DNA from: Verrucomicrobiota bacterium
Lineage (GTDB): Bacteria > Verrucomicrobiota > Verrucomicrobiia > CAIQCK01
NCBI GenBank assembly: GCA_026397915.1
Contig: JAPLTX010000034.1
Coordinates: forward strand, 1-64,000
Direction of reading: 5' to 3'
Length of the DNA: 64,000 nt
This document shows, piece after piece, positions 15,879-25,581 of this stretch; position 1 is the stretch's first letter; each line of letters opens with the position of its first letter. Under the pieces are notes generated by a model, which saw only the letters and a program-made list of their open reading frames with translations, ran no database searches and was not told where the DNA came from. A program made the translations under genes and the position numbers.

Positions 15879-18806
15879 ATGAAAACGCGAATGATCGTGA
15901 TGCTGCTGGCGCTCTGCGCGCTGGCGAACATGGGAGTGGCGGCCAATGATCTGGCGAAGGGCTTCGCGTCGCCGCCCGCCAGCGCCAAGCCGTGGGTCTA
16001 TTGGTTCTGGATCAACGGCAACATCAGCAAGGAAGGCATCACGGCGGACCTCGAAGCGATGAAACGCGTCGGTGTTGGCGGCGTGCTTTGGATGGAGGTG
16101 AGCGGCATGGCGTGGGCGCCGGATGGGCCGGTGACACCGACCAGCCCGCAGTGGCATGAGTGCATGCAGTGGGCGGTGCGGGAATGCGACCGGCTGGGTT
16201 TGGAGTTCGACCTGTCGGTGGATTTCGGCTACGGCAGCGGCGGGCCGCATATCACGCCTGAACTCTCCATGCAGAAGCTCTACTGGAGTGAAACCGAGGT
16301 TGAGGGCGGGCAGAAAGTCAGCACGGTTTTACCGAAGCCCGAGGTCGCGAAAAAACTCTCGGCGTGGCTGAGGCCCGGCGCAGCAATCAGTCCGAAAGTC
16401 GTCGAGCAGATCGAGAAGACCGATTCCTACCGGGACGTAGCTGTGGTCGCGATTCCCGCGCCAGCGTCGCCGAAGGGCTGCGCCTATCGCATTCCGGAGA
16501 TCAAACTGAAGGACGGAACTGATTGGCGGCTGCCCCGCGGTGACAAAGCTGCCCCGCTGCCGGCCGGCGCCGTAACGCCGACCAGCCGCGTGGTGGATTT
16601 GACCAGCCGCATGAACGTGGACGGACGGTTGACGTGGGACGCGCCGCCGGGCAAATGGCTTGTGCTTCGGTGCGGGCACGCTTCCAATTTCAAAATGACG
16701 CGCCCATGTCCACAGGCGGCCGTTGGCCTCGAATGCGACCGGCTCGCCAAAGCCGGCATTGAGGCGCACTACGACGGGTTCCTGAAGAAGATCTTCACGG
16801 ACGCCGGTCCGGCAGCGGGCAAGGCGCTGACTTATGTCCACATTGATAGCTGGGAAGCTGGCGGACAGAACTGGACGGCGACGTTTCCCACCGAGTTTCG
16901 CGCGCGGCGCGGCTACGATCTGCGTCCGTGGCTGCCGGTGTTGACGGGGCGCGTGGTGGGCAGCGCCGAGTTGTCCGAACGGTTCCTGTGGGATGTCCGC
17001 ACAACCGTGAGCGAGATGATTCGCGACAACTACGCCCGCCGGTTGCGCGAACTGGCGCAGCCGCATCGGATGAAGTTGTCCATCGAAGCCTACGGGCACC
17101 TGTGCATTGACAACCTCTCGTATGCCGGAGTCAGCGACATGCCGATCAGCGAGTTCTGGGCGCGGGGCGACGGTCTGTTCCCCACGCCGGGCGGCTATGA
17201 GCCGTCCACCAAGGCCATGGCCTCGGCGGCGCACACCGGCGGCAAACCCATCATCGCTGCGGAGTCGTTCACCTCCGACCGCGGCTGGCGCGATCATCCG
17301 TTTCTGCTGAAGGCGATGGGCGACCAGAGATTCTGCGAGGGACTGAACCGGATGATCTTCCACCTGTCCGCGCATCAGCCATACAACAACATGGTGCCCG
17401 GCTTGACACACCGGAGGTGGGGAGAGCATCTCCACCGGTACAACACGTGGTGGGAATACAGCCAGCCGTGGATGGACTACCTGTCGCGCTGCCAATATCT
17501 GCTCCAACAGGGCGGCTTCGTGGCGGATGTCTGTTACTGGTTCGGCGAGGGCGCGCCGTTGAACGTCAACGACATGACGCTGGAGATGCCGAAAGGTTGC
17601 GACCTCGACTTCTGTTCGTCGGACGTGGTGCTCCAGATGCGCGTGAAGGACGGCCGGATTGTCCTGCCATCGGGCATGAGCTACCGCTACCTGCGGTTGC
17701 CCGACACCGACCGCATGACGTTGCCGCTGGCCCGAAAGATTCGCGAACTGGTCGAAGCTGGCGCGCGCGTCATCGGTGGCAAACGACTCAAGGGCGCGCC
17801 CGGCTTGACGGACTTTCCGCGTTGCGATGCGGAGGTCGGGAAGATCGCAGCGGCGTTGTGGGACGCCAACCGCGTCGTTACCGGCAAGACGCTGGCCGAA
17901 GTCTTCGCGCAGGACAAGCTCCAGCCGGATTTCGAGGGTGATGGCCTGCGATGCATCCATCGCCGTGTCGGTGAGGCGGATATCTACTTTGTGTCGCATC
18001 AGGAGAATCGTCCGTTCGACGCGACCTGCACCTTCCGCGTTGCTGGCAAACAGCCGGAGCTGTGGGACCCGGAAACCGGCGCGATTCGTGAATTGCCTGA
18101 GTTTGCCGAGAAAGACGGCAGGATTGCCGTGCCTCTTCACTTTGAGCCGATGCAGAGTTGGTTCGTTGTGTTCCGAAATAGCAGCCGTCTCGCACCGCGA
18201 GACGGAGGAACGAAGAACTTCCTCTCACGGAGCGAGAGGACTACTTTAGCTGGCCCGTGGCAAGTCTCGTTCGAACCGAAATGGGGCGGTCCCGCAAAGC
18301 CAGTGACGTTCGAGAAACTCGAAGACTGGAGCAAACACACCGACGCCACCATTCGTTACTACTCCGGCACGGCGGTTTATCGCACGACGTTTACGAATCA
18401 CGAATCACCAGTCGTCAATCACCGTCTCTTCCTCGACCTCGGCTCCGTCGAAGTGATGGCGCGTGTGCGGCTCAATGGCAAAGACTGCGGCATCGCTTGG
18501 AAGCCGCCTTATCTCGTGGACATCACTGACGCCGTCCGCGCCGGCAGCAACGACCTCGAAATCGCCGTCGTCAACCTCTGGATCAATCGCATGATCGGCG
18601 ACGAACAACTCCCGCTGGACGCCAACTGGAAGGATTTCGAGACGCTGCTGGAGTGGCCGGATTGGTTCAAGAGCGGTAAACCGCGTCCGTCGGGCCGCTA
18701 CACGTTCTCGTCATGCCGGCATTACAAGAAGGATTCCCCGCTAGTGCCCTCCGGCTTGCTGGGGCCGGTGACGCTGCGTGTGGCGGAGCCAGTCCATGCG
18801 AAGTGA
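15879..18806 (+). CDS. GH106-like alpha-L-rhamnosidase, paralog A
   Basis: This is a 975-residue protein with a signal peptide (MKTRMIVMLLALCALANMGV). It follows the GH106 pattern: KPWVYWFWINGNISKEGITA, then DLEAMKRVGVGGVLWMEV, HIDSWEAGGQNWTATF (about residue 320), RARRGYDLRPWLPVLTGRVV, AAESFTSDRGW (about 461) and CQYLLQQGGFVADVCY. It ends in a jelly-roll module with LFLDLGSVEVMARVRLNGKD and SGLLGPVTLR. It is the simplest paralog, without a discoidin, LamG or rhamnosidase-N insert. GH106 enzymes remove alpha-L-rhamnose and need calcium. Two translated repeats interrupt the C-terminal module (18180-18247 and 18393-18428). The start is 8 bases after the isomerase stop. Confidence 0.87.
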   Translation: MKTRMIVMLLALCALANMGVAANDLAKGFASPPASAKPWVYWFWINGNISKEGITADLEAMKRVGVGGVLWMEVSGMAWAPDGPVTPTSPQWHECMQWAVRECDRLGLEFDLSVDFGYGSGGPHITPELSMQKLYWSETEVEGGQKVSTVLPKPEVAKKLSAWLRPGAAISPKVVEQIEKTDSYRDVAVVAIPAPASPKGCAYRIPEIKLKDGTDWRLPRGDKAAPLPAGAVTPTSRVVDLTSRMNVDGRLTWDAPPGKWLVLRCGHASNFKMTRPCPQAAVGLECDRLAKAGIEAHYDGFLKKIFTDAGPAAGKALTYVHIDSWEAGGQNWTATFPTEFRARRGYDLRPWLPVLTGRVVGSAELSERFLWDVRTTVSEMIRDNYARRLRELAQPHRMKLSIEAYGHLCIDNLSYAGVSDMPISEFWARGDGLFPTPGGYEPSTKAMASAAHTGGKPIIAAESFTSDRGWRDHPFLLKAMGDQRFCEGLNRMIFHLSAHQPYNNMVPGLTHRRWGEHLHRYNTWWEYSQPWMDYLSRCQYLLQQGGFVADVCYWFGEGAPLNVNDMTLEMPKGCDLDFCSSDVVLQMRVKDGRIVLPSGMSYRYLRLPDTDRMTLPLARKIRELVEAGARVIGGKRLKGAPGLTDFPRCDAEVGKIAAALWDANRVVTGKTLAEVFAQDKLQPDFEGDGLRCIHRRVGEADIYFVSHQENRPFDATCTFRVAGKQPELWDPETGAIRELPEFAEKDGRIAVPLHFEPMQSWFVVFRNSSRLAPRDGGTKNFLSRSERTTLAGPWQVSFEPKWGGPAKPVTFEKLEDWSKHTDATIRYYSGTAVYRTTFTNHESPVVNHRLFLDLGSVEVMARVRLNGKDCGIAWKPPYLVDITDAVRAGSNDLEIAVVNLWINRMIGDEQLPLDANWKDFETLLEWPDWFKSGKPRPSGRYTFSSCRHYKKDSPLVPSGLLGPVTLRVAEPVHAK
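18180..18247. repeat. 68-bp double-hairpin element, copy 1 (translated in gene A)
   Basis: The left hairpin GTCTCGCACCGCGAGAC and right hairpin CCTCTCACGGAGCGAGAGG are bracketed by AGCAGCC and GACTACTTT. It is read in frame as SRLAPRD...LSRSERTTL, between VVFRNS and GPWQVSFEPKWGG. Confidence 0.9.
18393..18428. repeat. Simple repeat of the ACGAATC type in loop 2 of gene A
   Basis: ACGAATCACGAATCACC followed by degenerate AATCACC is translated as TNHESPVVNHRL between YRTTF and FLDLG. The other paralogs carry different DNA repeats at this place. Confidence 0.8.
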
Positions 18807-18831
18807 ACGACCGTTGATGGCGAATCGAACC

Positions 18832-21800
18832 ATGAGAAAACAAACGATGATCGTGCTGTCGGCGCTCTGTGTGCTGACGGGGTTCGGGTCGGCTGCCGAT
18901 GATCTGGCGAGCCGCTTCGCCGTGCCGCCCGATACGGCCAAGCCGCGCGTCTATTGGTGGTGGCTCAACAGCTTGGTGGACAAGGAGGGTATTACCCGCG
19001 ATCTGGAGGAATACCGGGCCAAGGGCATCGGCGGAGTGCTGTTGTTCGACGCCGGCATGCCGGCGGGACCAATGCCGGCGGGGCCGAAGTTCATGAGCCA
19101 GGAATGGCTGAAGATGTTCCAGCACGCTTTGCGCGAGGCTGACCGGCTGGGGATCGAGGTGAGCGTCAACCTGTGCAGCGGCTGGGACGCGGGCGGACCG
19201 TGGATCACGCCCGAGTTTGCCGCCAAGCATTTCGTGCAGTCGGAATTGCGCTTGGCGGGACCGCGGAGGTTTTCTGGCAAGTTGCCGCGACCGGCGGGCG
19301 ACTCGTCCTACTATCGCGACGTGTGTGTGCAAGCCGTGCGCGAGCAGTCAGGCAATCGGCCGCTGCCGCTGCCCAGCGTGTCCGCGAGCAGCGCCATGTA
19401 TCCGACCGCCAACGCCGTTGATGGGAACGAGGAAACGTTCTGGGTCTCGGAGGGCAGGAAACCCGGTGAGGGGCCTACGAAACAAAAGCCCGAGTGGCTG
19501 CGGTTTGAGTTCGTCGAACCGATCACGGTCAAGACGCTCCACTTGATTCCGCGTAACCCTTTTGGTCCGCGCCAAATCCAGGTTCAGGTTTCTCAGGACG
19601 GACGGGAGTTTACGACGGTCAAGGCTTTCTCGATCACCAAAGAGGCTTCGTTTGAATTGCCGTTGCCGCCAACCACGGCCCGGATCTTCCGCATCTTGAT
19701 CACCGACTCCTATGCGACTCAGAACACCCAGGTCCGTGAGGTTTGGTGGGACAACCGGAGGACGGACGGTCGCGCGTTGCTGGTGGCGCTGAAGAGCGGC
19801 CGGGATTCGTCACCGCGATGGAGTCCCAATGGTTCGATCCGCGAACTGGTCGAAGCGCCGTTGTCCAAGTTGGAGGTGGCCCCCGGTGATGCGCCGATCC
19901 GGCTGGATTCGATCGTTGATCTGACCGCGAAGGTGCGAGCTGACGGGCAACTCGACTGGGATGTGCCGGAAGGCCATTGGACGATCTTGCGCACTGGCTG
20001 CACGATCACCGGTGCGCGGGTGCGCTGCTCCAACCCCGGCGGCGAGGGCTTCGAGATGGACTGGCTCAACGCTGCGGCCACGGACCTGCATTTCAAATCA
20101 ATGGCTGACATGCTCTGCCGGAAGGCCGGGCCATTGGCCGGTAAGAGTCTGAAATATGTTCATGACGACAGTTGGGAGGTTGGACTACCGAACTGGACCG
20201 ACGGGTTCCTGGCGCAATTCAAGAAGTTTCGCGGCTACGATGCACGGCCGTATTTGCCGGTCCTCGCCGGGCGGATCGTTACGAACGCCGAAATTTCCGA
20301 CCGGTTCCTGCACGACTTCCGCAAGACGGTCGCCGACTGCCTGGCCGACAACCATTACGGCCGGCTGGCCAAGCTGGCGCGAGCCAAGGGCCTGCGAGTT
20401 CATTGCGAAGCCGGCGGTCCATGCTATCCCAAAGCTCCGCCGATGGACGCGCTGAAAAACCTGGGCCGGTGCGATGTCCCGATGGGCGAGTTCTGGCAGT
20501 CGAGCCACTGGAAGGAGAACGGCCAGAATCACGCGGCCAAGGAAATCGCGTGTGCCGCGCACATCTACGGACGGACCTTCGTGGCCGCCGAAGCGTTCAC
20601 CAAGATCGGCCCGCACTACGAGGAGAGCTTCGCCGACCTGAAACCCACGGCTGACATCGCCCTGTGCGAAGGCATCAACCGCTTCTTTCTCCACACGTCA
20701 ACGTGCAGCCGGCCCGACGACGGCAAGCCGGGCTACGAATACTTCGCCGGCACGCACTTCAATCGCAACGTCACTTGGTGGGAGCAGTCCGGCGCGTTTC
20801 TCGCCTACGTGGCCCGCTGCCAACACCTGCTACAGCAGGGTCTGTTTGTGGGCGACGTGCTCTACTACAACGGCGATGGAGCGCCGAACTTTGTTGAGGT
20901 CAAGCACACCGATCCGTCGCTCGGCCCCGGTTATGATTACGATGTGTGCAATGCCGAGGTGTTGCTCACGCGTGCCTCGGTGAAGAACGGCCGAATCGTT
21001 CTGCCCGACGGCATGAGCTATCGCCTGCTCGTGCTCCCGGAGCGTCGAACCATGCCGGTGGAGGTGCTGCACAAGATCGCGGCATTAGTCAAAGCCGGCG
21101 CTACGGTGGTAGGGCCAAAACCGATCAACGATCCCGGATTAAAGAACTATCCGCGGTGCGATGACGAGGTTGCGAGGCTAGCCGCCCAGGTGTGGGGCAA
21201 CTGCGACGGACAGACCGTCACGGAGCATCCTTTTGGAAAAGGACGGATTGTGTGGGGCAGGACATTGCGGGCCGTCCTATTGGCCGCCGGCGTGCAGCCA
21301 GACTTCGAGTGTCAAGGTGGCGACCGCGACACGTTCCTCGACTTCATCCATCGCACCACGGACGACACGGAGATCTATTTCGTTGCCAATCGAAAGGATC
21401 GCCGTGAGATTGCCGACTGCACCTTTCGCGTGTGCGGCAAACAGCCGGAGCTGTGGGACCCGATCACAGGCCGGACGCAGCCGGCCGTGGCGTTCAAGCA
21501 ATCCGCCGGACGCACGACATTGCCGCTGGAGTTCGCGCCGCATGGCTCACTGTTCATCGTTTTCCGCAAACCCATCGCGACGGATGCAAGCGGAACGGCG
21601 GACGTCAACTTCCCAGCCTTTCGCGATATGCAGGAACTCACTAGTCCATGGACCGTGCGATTCGACCCGAAGTGGGGCGGGCCGGAACAGACTGTGACTT
21701 TCGAAAAGCTCGATGATTGGACCGCACGGCCCGAGGCAGGGATCAAGCATTACTCCGGCAAGGCCACCTATCGGACTGCCTTCGAATCCAAAATCCAAAA

Positions 21801-22119
21801 TCCAAAATCCAAAATCTATTTGGATCTGGGCAAGGTAAAGGATGTGGCGCAAGTGCGGCTGAATGGCAAGGACCTTGGCGTGGTTTGGACCGCGCCTTGG
21901 CACGTTGAGATCACCGACGCGGTCAAACCCACGGGCAACGTGCTGGAGATTGACGTGGTCAATCTCTGGCCCAACCGCCTGATCGGCGACGCTGCCCTGC
22001 CGGAGTCGCAGCGGATCACCCGAACGCATGTCGTGTTTCGTCCGAATCAACCTTTGCTGTCGTCCGGCTTGCTCGGTCCGGTGACATTGCGTGTGGCGGA
22101 GTCAGTCCGTGTGAAGTGA
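18832..22119 (+). CDS. GH106-like alpha-L-rhamnosidase, paralog B (with discoidin domain)
   Basis: This is a 1095-residue protein. The start MRKQTMIVLSALCVLTGFGS at 18832 gives a signal peptide like those of its paralogs; upstream ATGs at 18817 and 18778 are in frame but less likely. The GH106 part begins KPRVYWWWLNSLVDKEGITR. At about residues 181-303 there is an F5/8-type (discoidin) insert: PTANAVDGNEETFWVSEGR, then WLRFEFVEPITVKTLHLIP and IQVQVSQDGREFTTVKAF. It is probably for carbohydrate binding. DDSWEVGLPNWT (about 444) and AAEAFTKIG (about 585) match the paralogs' catalytic segments. The linker before the jelly roll is ordinary sequence (VFRKPIATDASGTADVNF), not the 68-bp repeat. Loop 2 is made of the CCAAAAT repeat. 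Confidence 0.87.
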   Translation: MRKQTMIVLSALCVLTGFGSAADDLASRFAVPPDTAKPRVYWWWLNSLVDKEGITRDLEEYRAKGIGGVLLFDAGMPAGPMPAGPKFMSQEWLKMFQHALREADRLGIEVSVNLCSGWDAGGPWITPEFAAKHFVQSELRLAGPRRFSGKLPRPAGDSSYYRDVCVQAVREQSGNRPLPLPSVSASSAMYPTANAVDGNEETFWVSEGRKPGEGPTKQKPEWLRFEFVEPITVKTLHLIPRNPFGPRQIQVQVSQDGREFTTVKAFSITKEASFELPLPPTTARIFRILITDSYATQNTQVREVWWDNRRTDGRALLVALKSGRDSSPRWSPNGSIRELVEAPLSKLEVAPGDAPIRLDSIVDLTAKVRADGQLDWDVPEGHWTILRTGCTITGARVRCSNPGGEGFEMDWLNAAATDLHFKSMADMLCRKAGPLAGKSLKYVHDDSWEVGLPNWTDGFLAQFKKFRGYDARPYLPVLAGRIVTNAEISDRFLHDFRKTVADCLADNHYGRLAKLARAKGLRVHCEAGGPCYPKAPPMDALKNLGRCDVPMGEFWQSSHWKENGQNHAAKEIACAAHIYGRTFVAAEAFTKIGPHYEESFADLKPTADIALCEGINRFFLHTSTCSRPDDGKPGYEYFAGTHFNRNVTWWEQSGAFLAYVARCQHLLQQGLFVGDVLYYNGDGAPNFVEVKHTDPSLGPGYDYDVCNAEVLLTRASVKNGRIVLPDGMSYRLLVLPERRTMPVEVLHKIAALVKAGATVVGPKPINDPGLKNYPRCDDEVARLAAQVWGNCDGQTVTEHPFGKGRIVWGRTLRAVLLAAGVQPDFECQGGDRDTFLDFIHRTTDDTEIYFVANRKDRREIADCTFRVCGKQPELWDPITGRTQPAVAFKQSAGRTTLPLEFAPHGSLFIVFRKPIATDASGTADVNFPAFRDMQELTSPWTVRFDPKWGGPEQTVTFEKLDDWTARPEAGIKHYSGKATYRTAFESKIQNPKSKIYLDLGKVKDVAQVRLNGKDLGVVWTAPWHVEITDAVKPTGNVLEIDVVNLWPNRLIGDAALPESQRITRTHVVFRPNQPLLSSGLLGPVTLRVAESVRVK
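21784..21819. repeat. Simple repeat of the ATCCAAA type in loop 2 of gene B
   Basis: AATCCAA/AATCCAA tandem units are translated as ESKIQNPKSKIY between YRTAF and LDLGKV. Confidence 0.9.
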
Positions 22120-22143
22120 ATGAATCTGATAGAGCATCGAACC

Positions 22144-25100
22144 ATGAGAAAACAAACGACGATCGCGATGTTGGTGGTCTGCGCGCTGACGGGGATCGCG
22201 TCGGTTGCCGATGATCTGGCGAAGAATTTCGCCGCTCCGCCGCCGTCGGCACGGCCGTGGGTCTATTACTTCATCATGGACGGCAACTTCACCCGCGCGG
22301 GCATCACGTCGGACTTCGAGGCAATGAAACGCGCGGGCATCGGCGGCATGCTCATCATGGAGGTCAACGTTGGCATCCCGCAGGGGCCGGTGAAGTTCAT
22401 GAGCGCGGAGTGGCGGCAGCTTTTCAAACACGCCGTGCGCGAAACGGAGCGGCTGGGCTTGCAGATCACGCTCAACGCCGGGCCAGGTTGGACTGGCAGC
22501 GGCGGGCCGTGGGTGAAGCCGGAGCAGTCTATGCAGCACGTCGTTGCTAGCGCGGTCGAAGTCAGCGGGCCGGCAAAGTTTGACGCCACTCTGCCGCGGC
22601 CGACACCGCGACCGGCTTACTTTGGAAACAAGGGGTTGCCAGAGGAAATCCTGAAAGCGAAGGACGAGTTCTACGTTGACGTGGCGGTGATGGCGGTGCC
22701 GAAGACGGACGACGCGCAGCGGATCGCGGACATTGATGAGAAGGCGCTCTACCTCCGGCATCCTTACACGTCGCGTCCGGGCACAAAGCCGTTCTTGTCA
22801 GCACCGGCGGACTTTCCAGCGCTGCCAGGGATCGCGGTCATTCCTGCGGATCGCGTCGTGGACCTGACGGCGCGACTGGCCGTCGATGGGCACCTCGCGT
22901 GGGACGTGCCCGCAGGCAAGTGGACGATCCTGCGTTTCGGCCGCACCAGCACTGGTGCCAACACACGACCTGCCCCCGCGCCTGGCCTTGGGTTGGAGTG
23001 CGACAAGTTCGACAAGGCCGCGCTCGATGCGCACTTTGAGAAATTCATCGGCGCACTGGTGCGTGAGACTGGCCCGCGCGGCAAATCGCCCGACAAGGGC
23101 TGGACGTCGCTGCACATTGATAGTTGGGAGATGGGCGCGCAGAACTGGAGCGCGGCCTTTCGTGAGGAGTTCAGGAAGAGACGCGGCTACGATCCTCTGC
23201 GCTACCTGCCGGCGGTGACGGGTCGTGTTGTGGAGAGCCTCGAAGTTTCGGAACGTTTTCTTTGGGACCTGCGGCAGACCGCGCAGGAGTTGGTCATCGA
23301 GAACCACGCACAACATCTGAAGAAACTTGGCCTCCGCCACGGCCTGGGACTTTCCATCGAACCTTACGATATGAATCCGTGCGCCGACCTAAGCCTTGGC
23401 GCGGTAGCCGACGTGCCGATGTGTGAGTTCTGGCTTTACGGCTTCAACTCGTTTTTTAGTTGCATCGAGGCTGCCTCTGTCGCGCACACTTGCGGCCGGC
23501 CGGTGGTGGCTGCGGAAGCGTTCACTTCCAGCGCTGCGGAACGATGGCAGGCGCATCCGGCTTCGATGAAGCCGCTCGGTGATTGGGCGTTCTGCGCGGG
23601 CATCAACCGCATCGTTTTCCACCGCTACCAACACCAGCCGTGGCTTGACCGTCGGCCCGGCATGACGATGGGGCCTTACGGGGTGCATTGGGAGCGCACG
23701 CAGACTTGGTGGGAGATGGTGCCCGCGTATCACACTTATCTTGCGCGCTGCCAGTTCATGTTGCGCCAGGGCTTGCCAGTTGCCGACGTGCTTTACCTTG
23801 CAGTCGAGGGCGCGCCGCACGTGTTCCGTGCGCCCACGTCCGCCACGCGCGGCAATCCGCCTGACCGCTTCGGTTACAACTTCGATGGCATCGCGCCGGA
23901 GACGTTGCTGGCGCGCGTGTCGGTGAAGGACGGCAAACTAGTGTTGCCTGACGGTATGAGCTACCGCGTGCTCGTCCTGCCCGAACGCGACACCATGACG
24001 CCAGTGTTATTGCGCAAGGTGAAGGAACTGGTCGAGGTCGGTGCCATGGTCATCGGGCCGCGCCCGTTGAAGTCGCCGAGCCTCAGTGGCTATCCTAAAT
24101 GCGATGACGAGGTGAGGAGCATTGCCGGTGAACTTTGGGGCGATTGCGACGGCAGGACGATCAAGGAACACCGTGTTGGCAAAGGCCGGATCGTCTGCGA
24201 GCCTCGCCGGCAAGCGGACACCTCACAGGAAACGAAGAACCCGTTGGAGCACGCGAAGTGGATCTGGCACAAGGAAGCAAAACCCGGAATGAACGCGCCG
24301 GTTGGGAGGCGCGTCTTCCGCCGCACGGTCATGTTGGAAACGACTGCGCAGATCGAGTCGGCTCGCGTGTTCATGACGGCGGACAACTCCTTCGAGTTGA
24401 CGGTAAACGGCCGCAACGCTGGCAGCGGCGACAATTTCCACGACCTCCGCGAACTCGATGTGGCGCAGATGCTCAAGCCGGGTGCGAACGAGTTGGTTGT
24501 CATCGCAGAGAACGGCGGCGACGCGCCGAACCCGGCGGGCTTGATCGGCGCGCTCGTTATCAAGTTCCGCGATGGTCGCGTGCTCGAACTGCCAACAAAT
24601 CGGCAATGGCAAAGCGCGCTGACCGCCGAGGCCGGCGTCTGGAGTCCCACGTTGGAACTCGGCCCGGTAGGCATGACTCCGTGGAAGCTGAACGGCAAAC
24701 CCACGCCGCCCGAACCGGAGCAGTATGGCGACTTTGCGGTCGTCACGGATGTCTTGAAGAAAATGAGTGTCGCGCCGGATTTTGAGTCTGACGCTTCGTT
24801 GCGCTACACGCACCGTCGCGACGACGAGACCGACATCTACTTCGTAGCAAACCCGGAGGACCGCGATGTGAAAGCCGTGTGTGCGTTTCGTGTCAGCGGC
24901 GGGCAGCCGGAACTTTGGGACTCGGTCACCGGTGCGACGCGCCGGTTGGGTGGAGCGCGGGAGCAAGACGGGCGCACGATCGTGTCGCTGGAGTTCGCAC
25001 CACGGCAGAGCTGGTTTGTCGTATTCCGGAATAGCGGTCGTCTCGCTCCGCGAGACGCCGAAACTGCAAATGCCCTTTCGCGGAGCGAGAGGACTACTTT

Positions 25101-25581
25101 GTCCGGTCCGTGGGAAGTCAGCTTCGACCCAAAGTGGGGCGGCCCGGCGCGCGTGACGTTCGAGACACTCAAAGACTGGACCAAGTATCTCGAACCCGGC
25201 ATTCGCTACTACTCCGGCAAGGCGATATACCGAACCACCTTCGATGCTCCACGCCCCGCGCTTCACGCTCCACGCCTCTTTCTCGATCTTGGCAAAGTTG
25301 CCGTGATGGCTTCCGTCCGCCTCAACGGTCGCGACCTCGGTGTCGTTTGGTGCGCGCCGTGGCGGGTGGAGATTTCCGGCGTGGTCAAAGAGCGGGAGAA
25401 CCGCTTGGAAATCACCGTGGCCAACCTCTGGCCCAACCGGCTGATCGGAGACCAGTCGCTGCCGCTGGAGAAGCGTTTCACTTGGACGACGTGGAATCCG
25501 TTCAAGAAAGATGACTCGTTGATCGAGTCAGGTCTCCTCGGCCCGGTTACGATTCAATCAGCCGAAAGGATTGCGCCGTGA
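22144..25581 (+). CDS. GH106-like alpha-L-rhamnosidase, paralog C (with rhamnosidase-N-like insert)
   Basis: This is a 1145-residue protein; MRKQTTIAMLVVCALTG at 22144 starts the signal peptide, and an in-frame ATG at 22120 is the alternative. Catalytic-region motifs are RPWVYYFIMDGNFTRAGITS, HIDSWEMGAQNWSAAFREEF (about 324), AAEAFTSSAAERWQAH (about 456) and HRYQHQPWLDRRPGMTMGP. At about residues 700-850 there is an extra beta-sandwich: HAKWIWHKEAKPG, then RRVFRRTVMLETTAQIESAR, VFMTADNSFELTVNGRNAG and LKPGANELVVIAENGG. It resembles the N-terminal accessory module of GH78 rhamnosidases. The 68-bp element (25033-25100) and a GCTCCACG repeat (25243-25278) are translated in the C-terminal part. 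The stop overlaps the GTG start of the next gene. Confidence 0.87.
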   Translation: MRKQTTIAMLVVCALTGIASVADDLAKNFAAPPPSARPWVYYFIMDGNFTRAGITSDFEAMKRAGIGGMLIMEVNVGIPQGPVKFMSAEWRQLFKHAVRETERLGLQITLNAGPGWTGSGGPWVKPEQSMQHVVASAVEVSGPAKFDATLPRPTPRPAYFGNKGLPEEILKAKDEFYVDVAVMAVPKTDDAQRIADIDEKALYLRHPYTSRPGTKPFLSAPADFPALPGIAVIPADRVVDLTARLAVDGHLAWDVPAGKWTILRFGRTSTGANTRPAPAPGLGLECDKFDKAALDAHFEKFIGALVRETGPRGKSPDKGWTSLHIDSWEMGAQNWSAAFREEFRKRRGYDPLRYLPAVTGRVVESLEVSERFLWDLRQTAQELVIENHAQHLKKLGLRHGLGLSIEPYDMNPCADLSLGAVADVPMCEFWLYGFNSFFSCIEAASVAHTCGRPVVAAEAFTSSAAERWQAHPASMKPLGDWAFCAGINRIVFHRYQHQPWLDRRPGMTMGPYGVHWERTQTWWEMVPAYHTYLARCQFMLRQGLPVADVLYLAVEGAPHVFRAPTSATRGNPPDRFGYNFDGIAPETLLARVSVKDGKLVLPDGMSYRVLVLPERDTMTPVLLRKVKELVEVGAMVIGPRPLKSPSLSGYPKCDDEVRSIAGELWGDCDGRTIKEHRVGKGRIVCEPRRQADTSQETKNPLEHAKWIWHKEAKPGMNAPVGRRVFRRTVMLETTAQIESARVFMTADNSFELTVNGRNAGSGDNFHDLRELDVAQMLKPGANELVVIAENGGDAPNPAGLIGALVIKFRDGRVLELPTNRQWQSALTAEAGVWSPTLELGPVGMTPWKLNGKPTPPEPEQYGDFAVVTDVLKKMSVAPDFESDASLRYTHRRDDETDIYFVANPEDRDVKAVCAFRVSGGQPELWDSVTGATRRLGGAREQDGRTIVSLEFAPRQSWFVVFRNSGRLAPRDAETANALSRSERTTLSGPWEVSFDPKWGGPARVTFETLKDWTKYLEPGIRYYSGKAIYRTTFDAPRPALHAPRLFLDLGKVAVMASVRLNGRDLGVVWCAPWRVEISGVVKERENRLEITVANLWPNRLIGDQSLPLEKRFTWTTWNPFKKDDSLIESGLLGPVTIQSAERIAP
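25033..25100. repeat. 68-bp double-hairpin element, copy 2 (translated in gene C)
   Basis: Left hairpin GTCTCGCTCCGCGAGAC; right hairpin slightly degenerate, ending CGGAGCGAGAGGACTACTTT. It is translated as GRLAPRD...LSRSERTTL between VVFRNS and SGPWEVSFDPKWGG. Confidence 0.9.
25243..25278. repeat. Simple repeat of the GCTCCACG type in loop 2 of gene C
   Basis: Units related to GCTCCACGC/GCTTCACGC are translated as DAPRPALHAPRL between YRTTF and FLDLGKV. Confidence 0.85.
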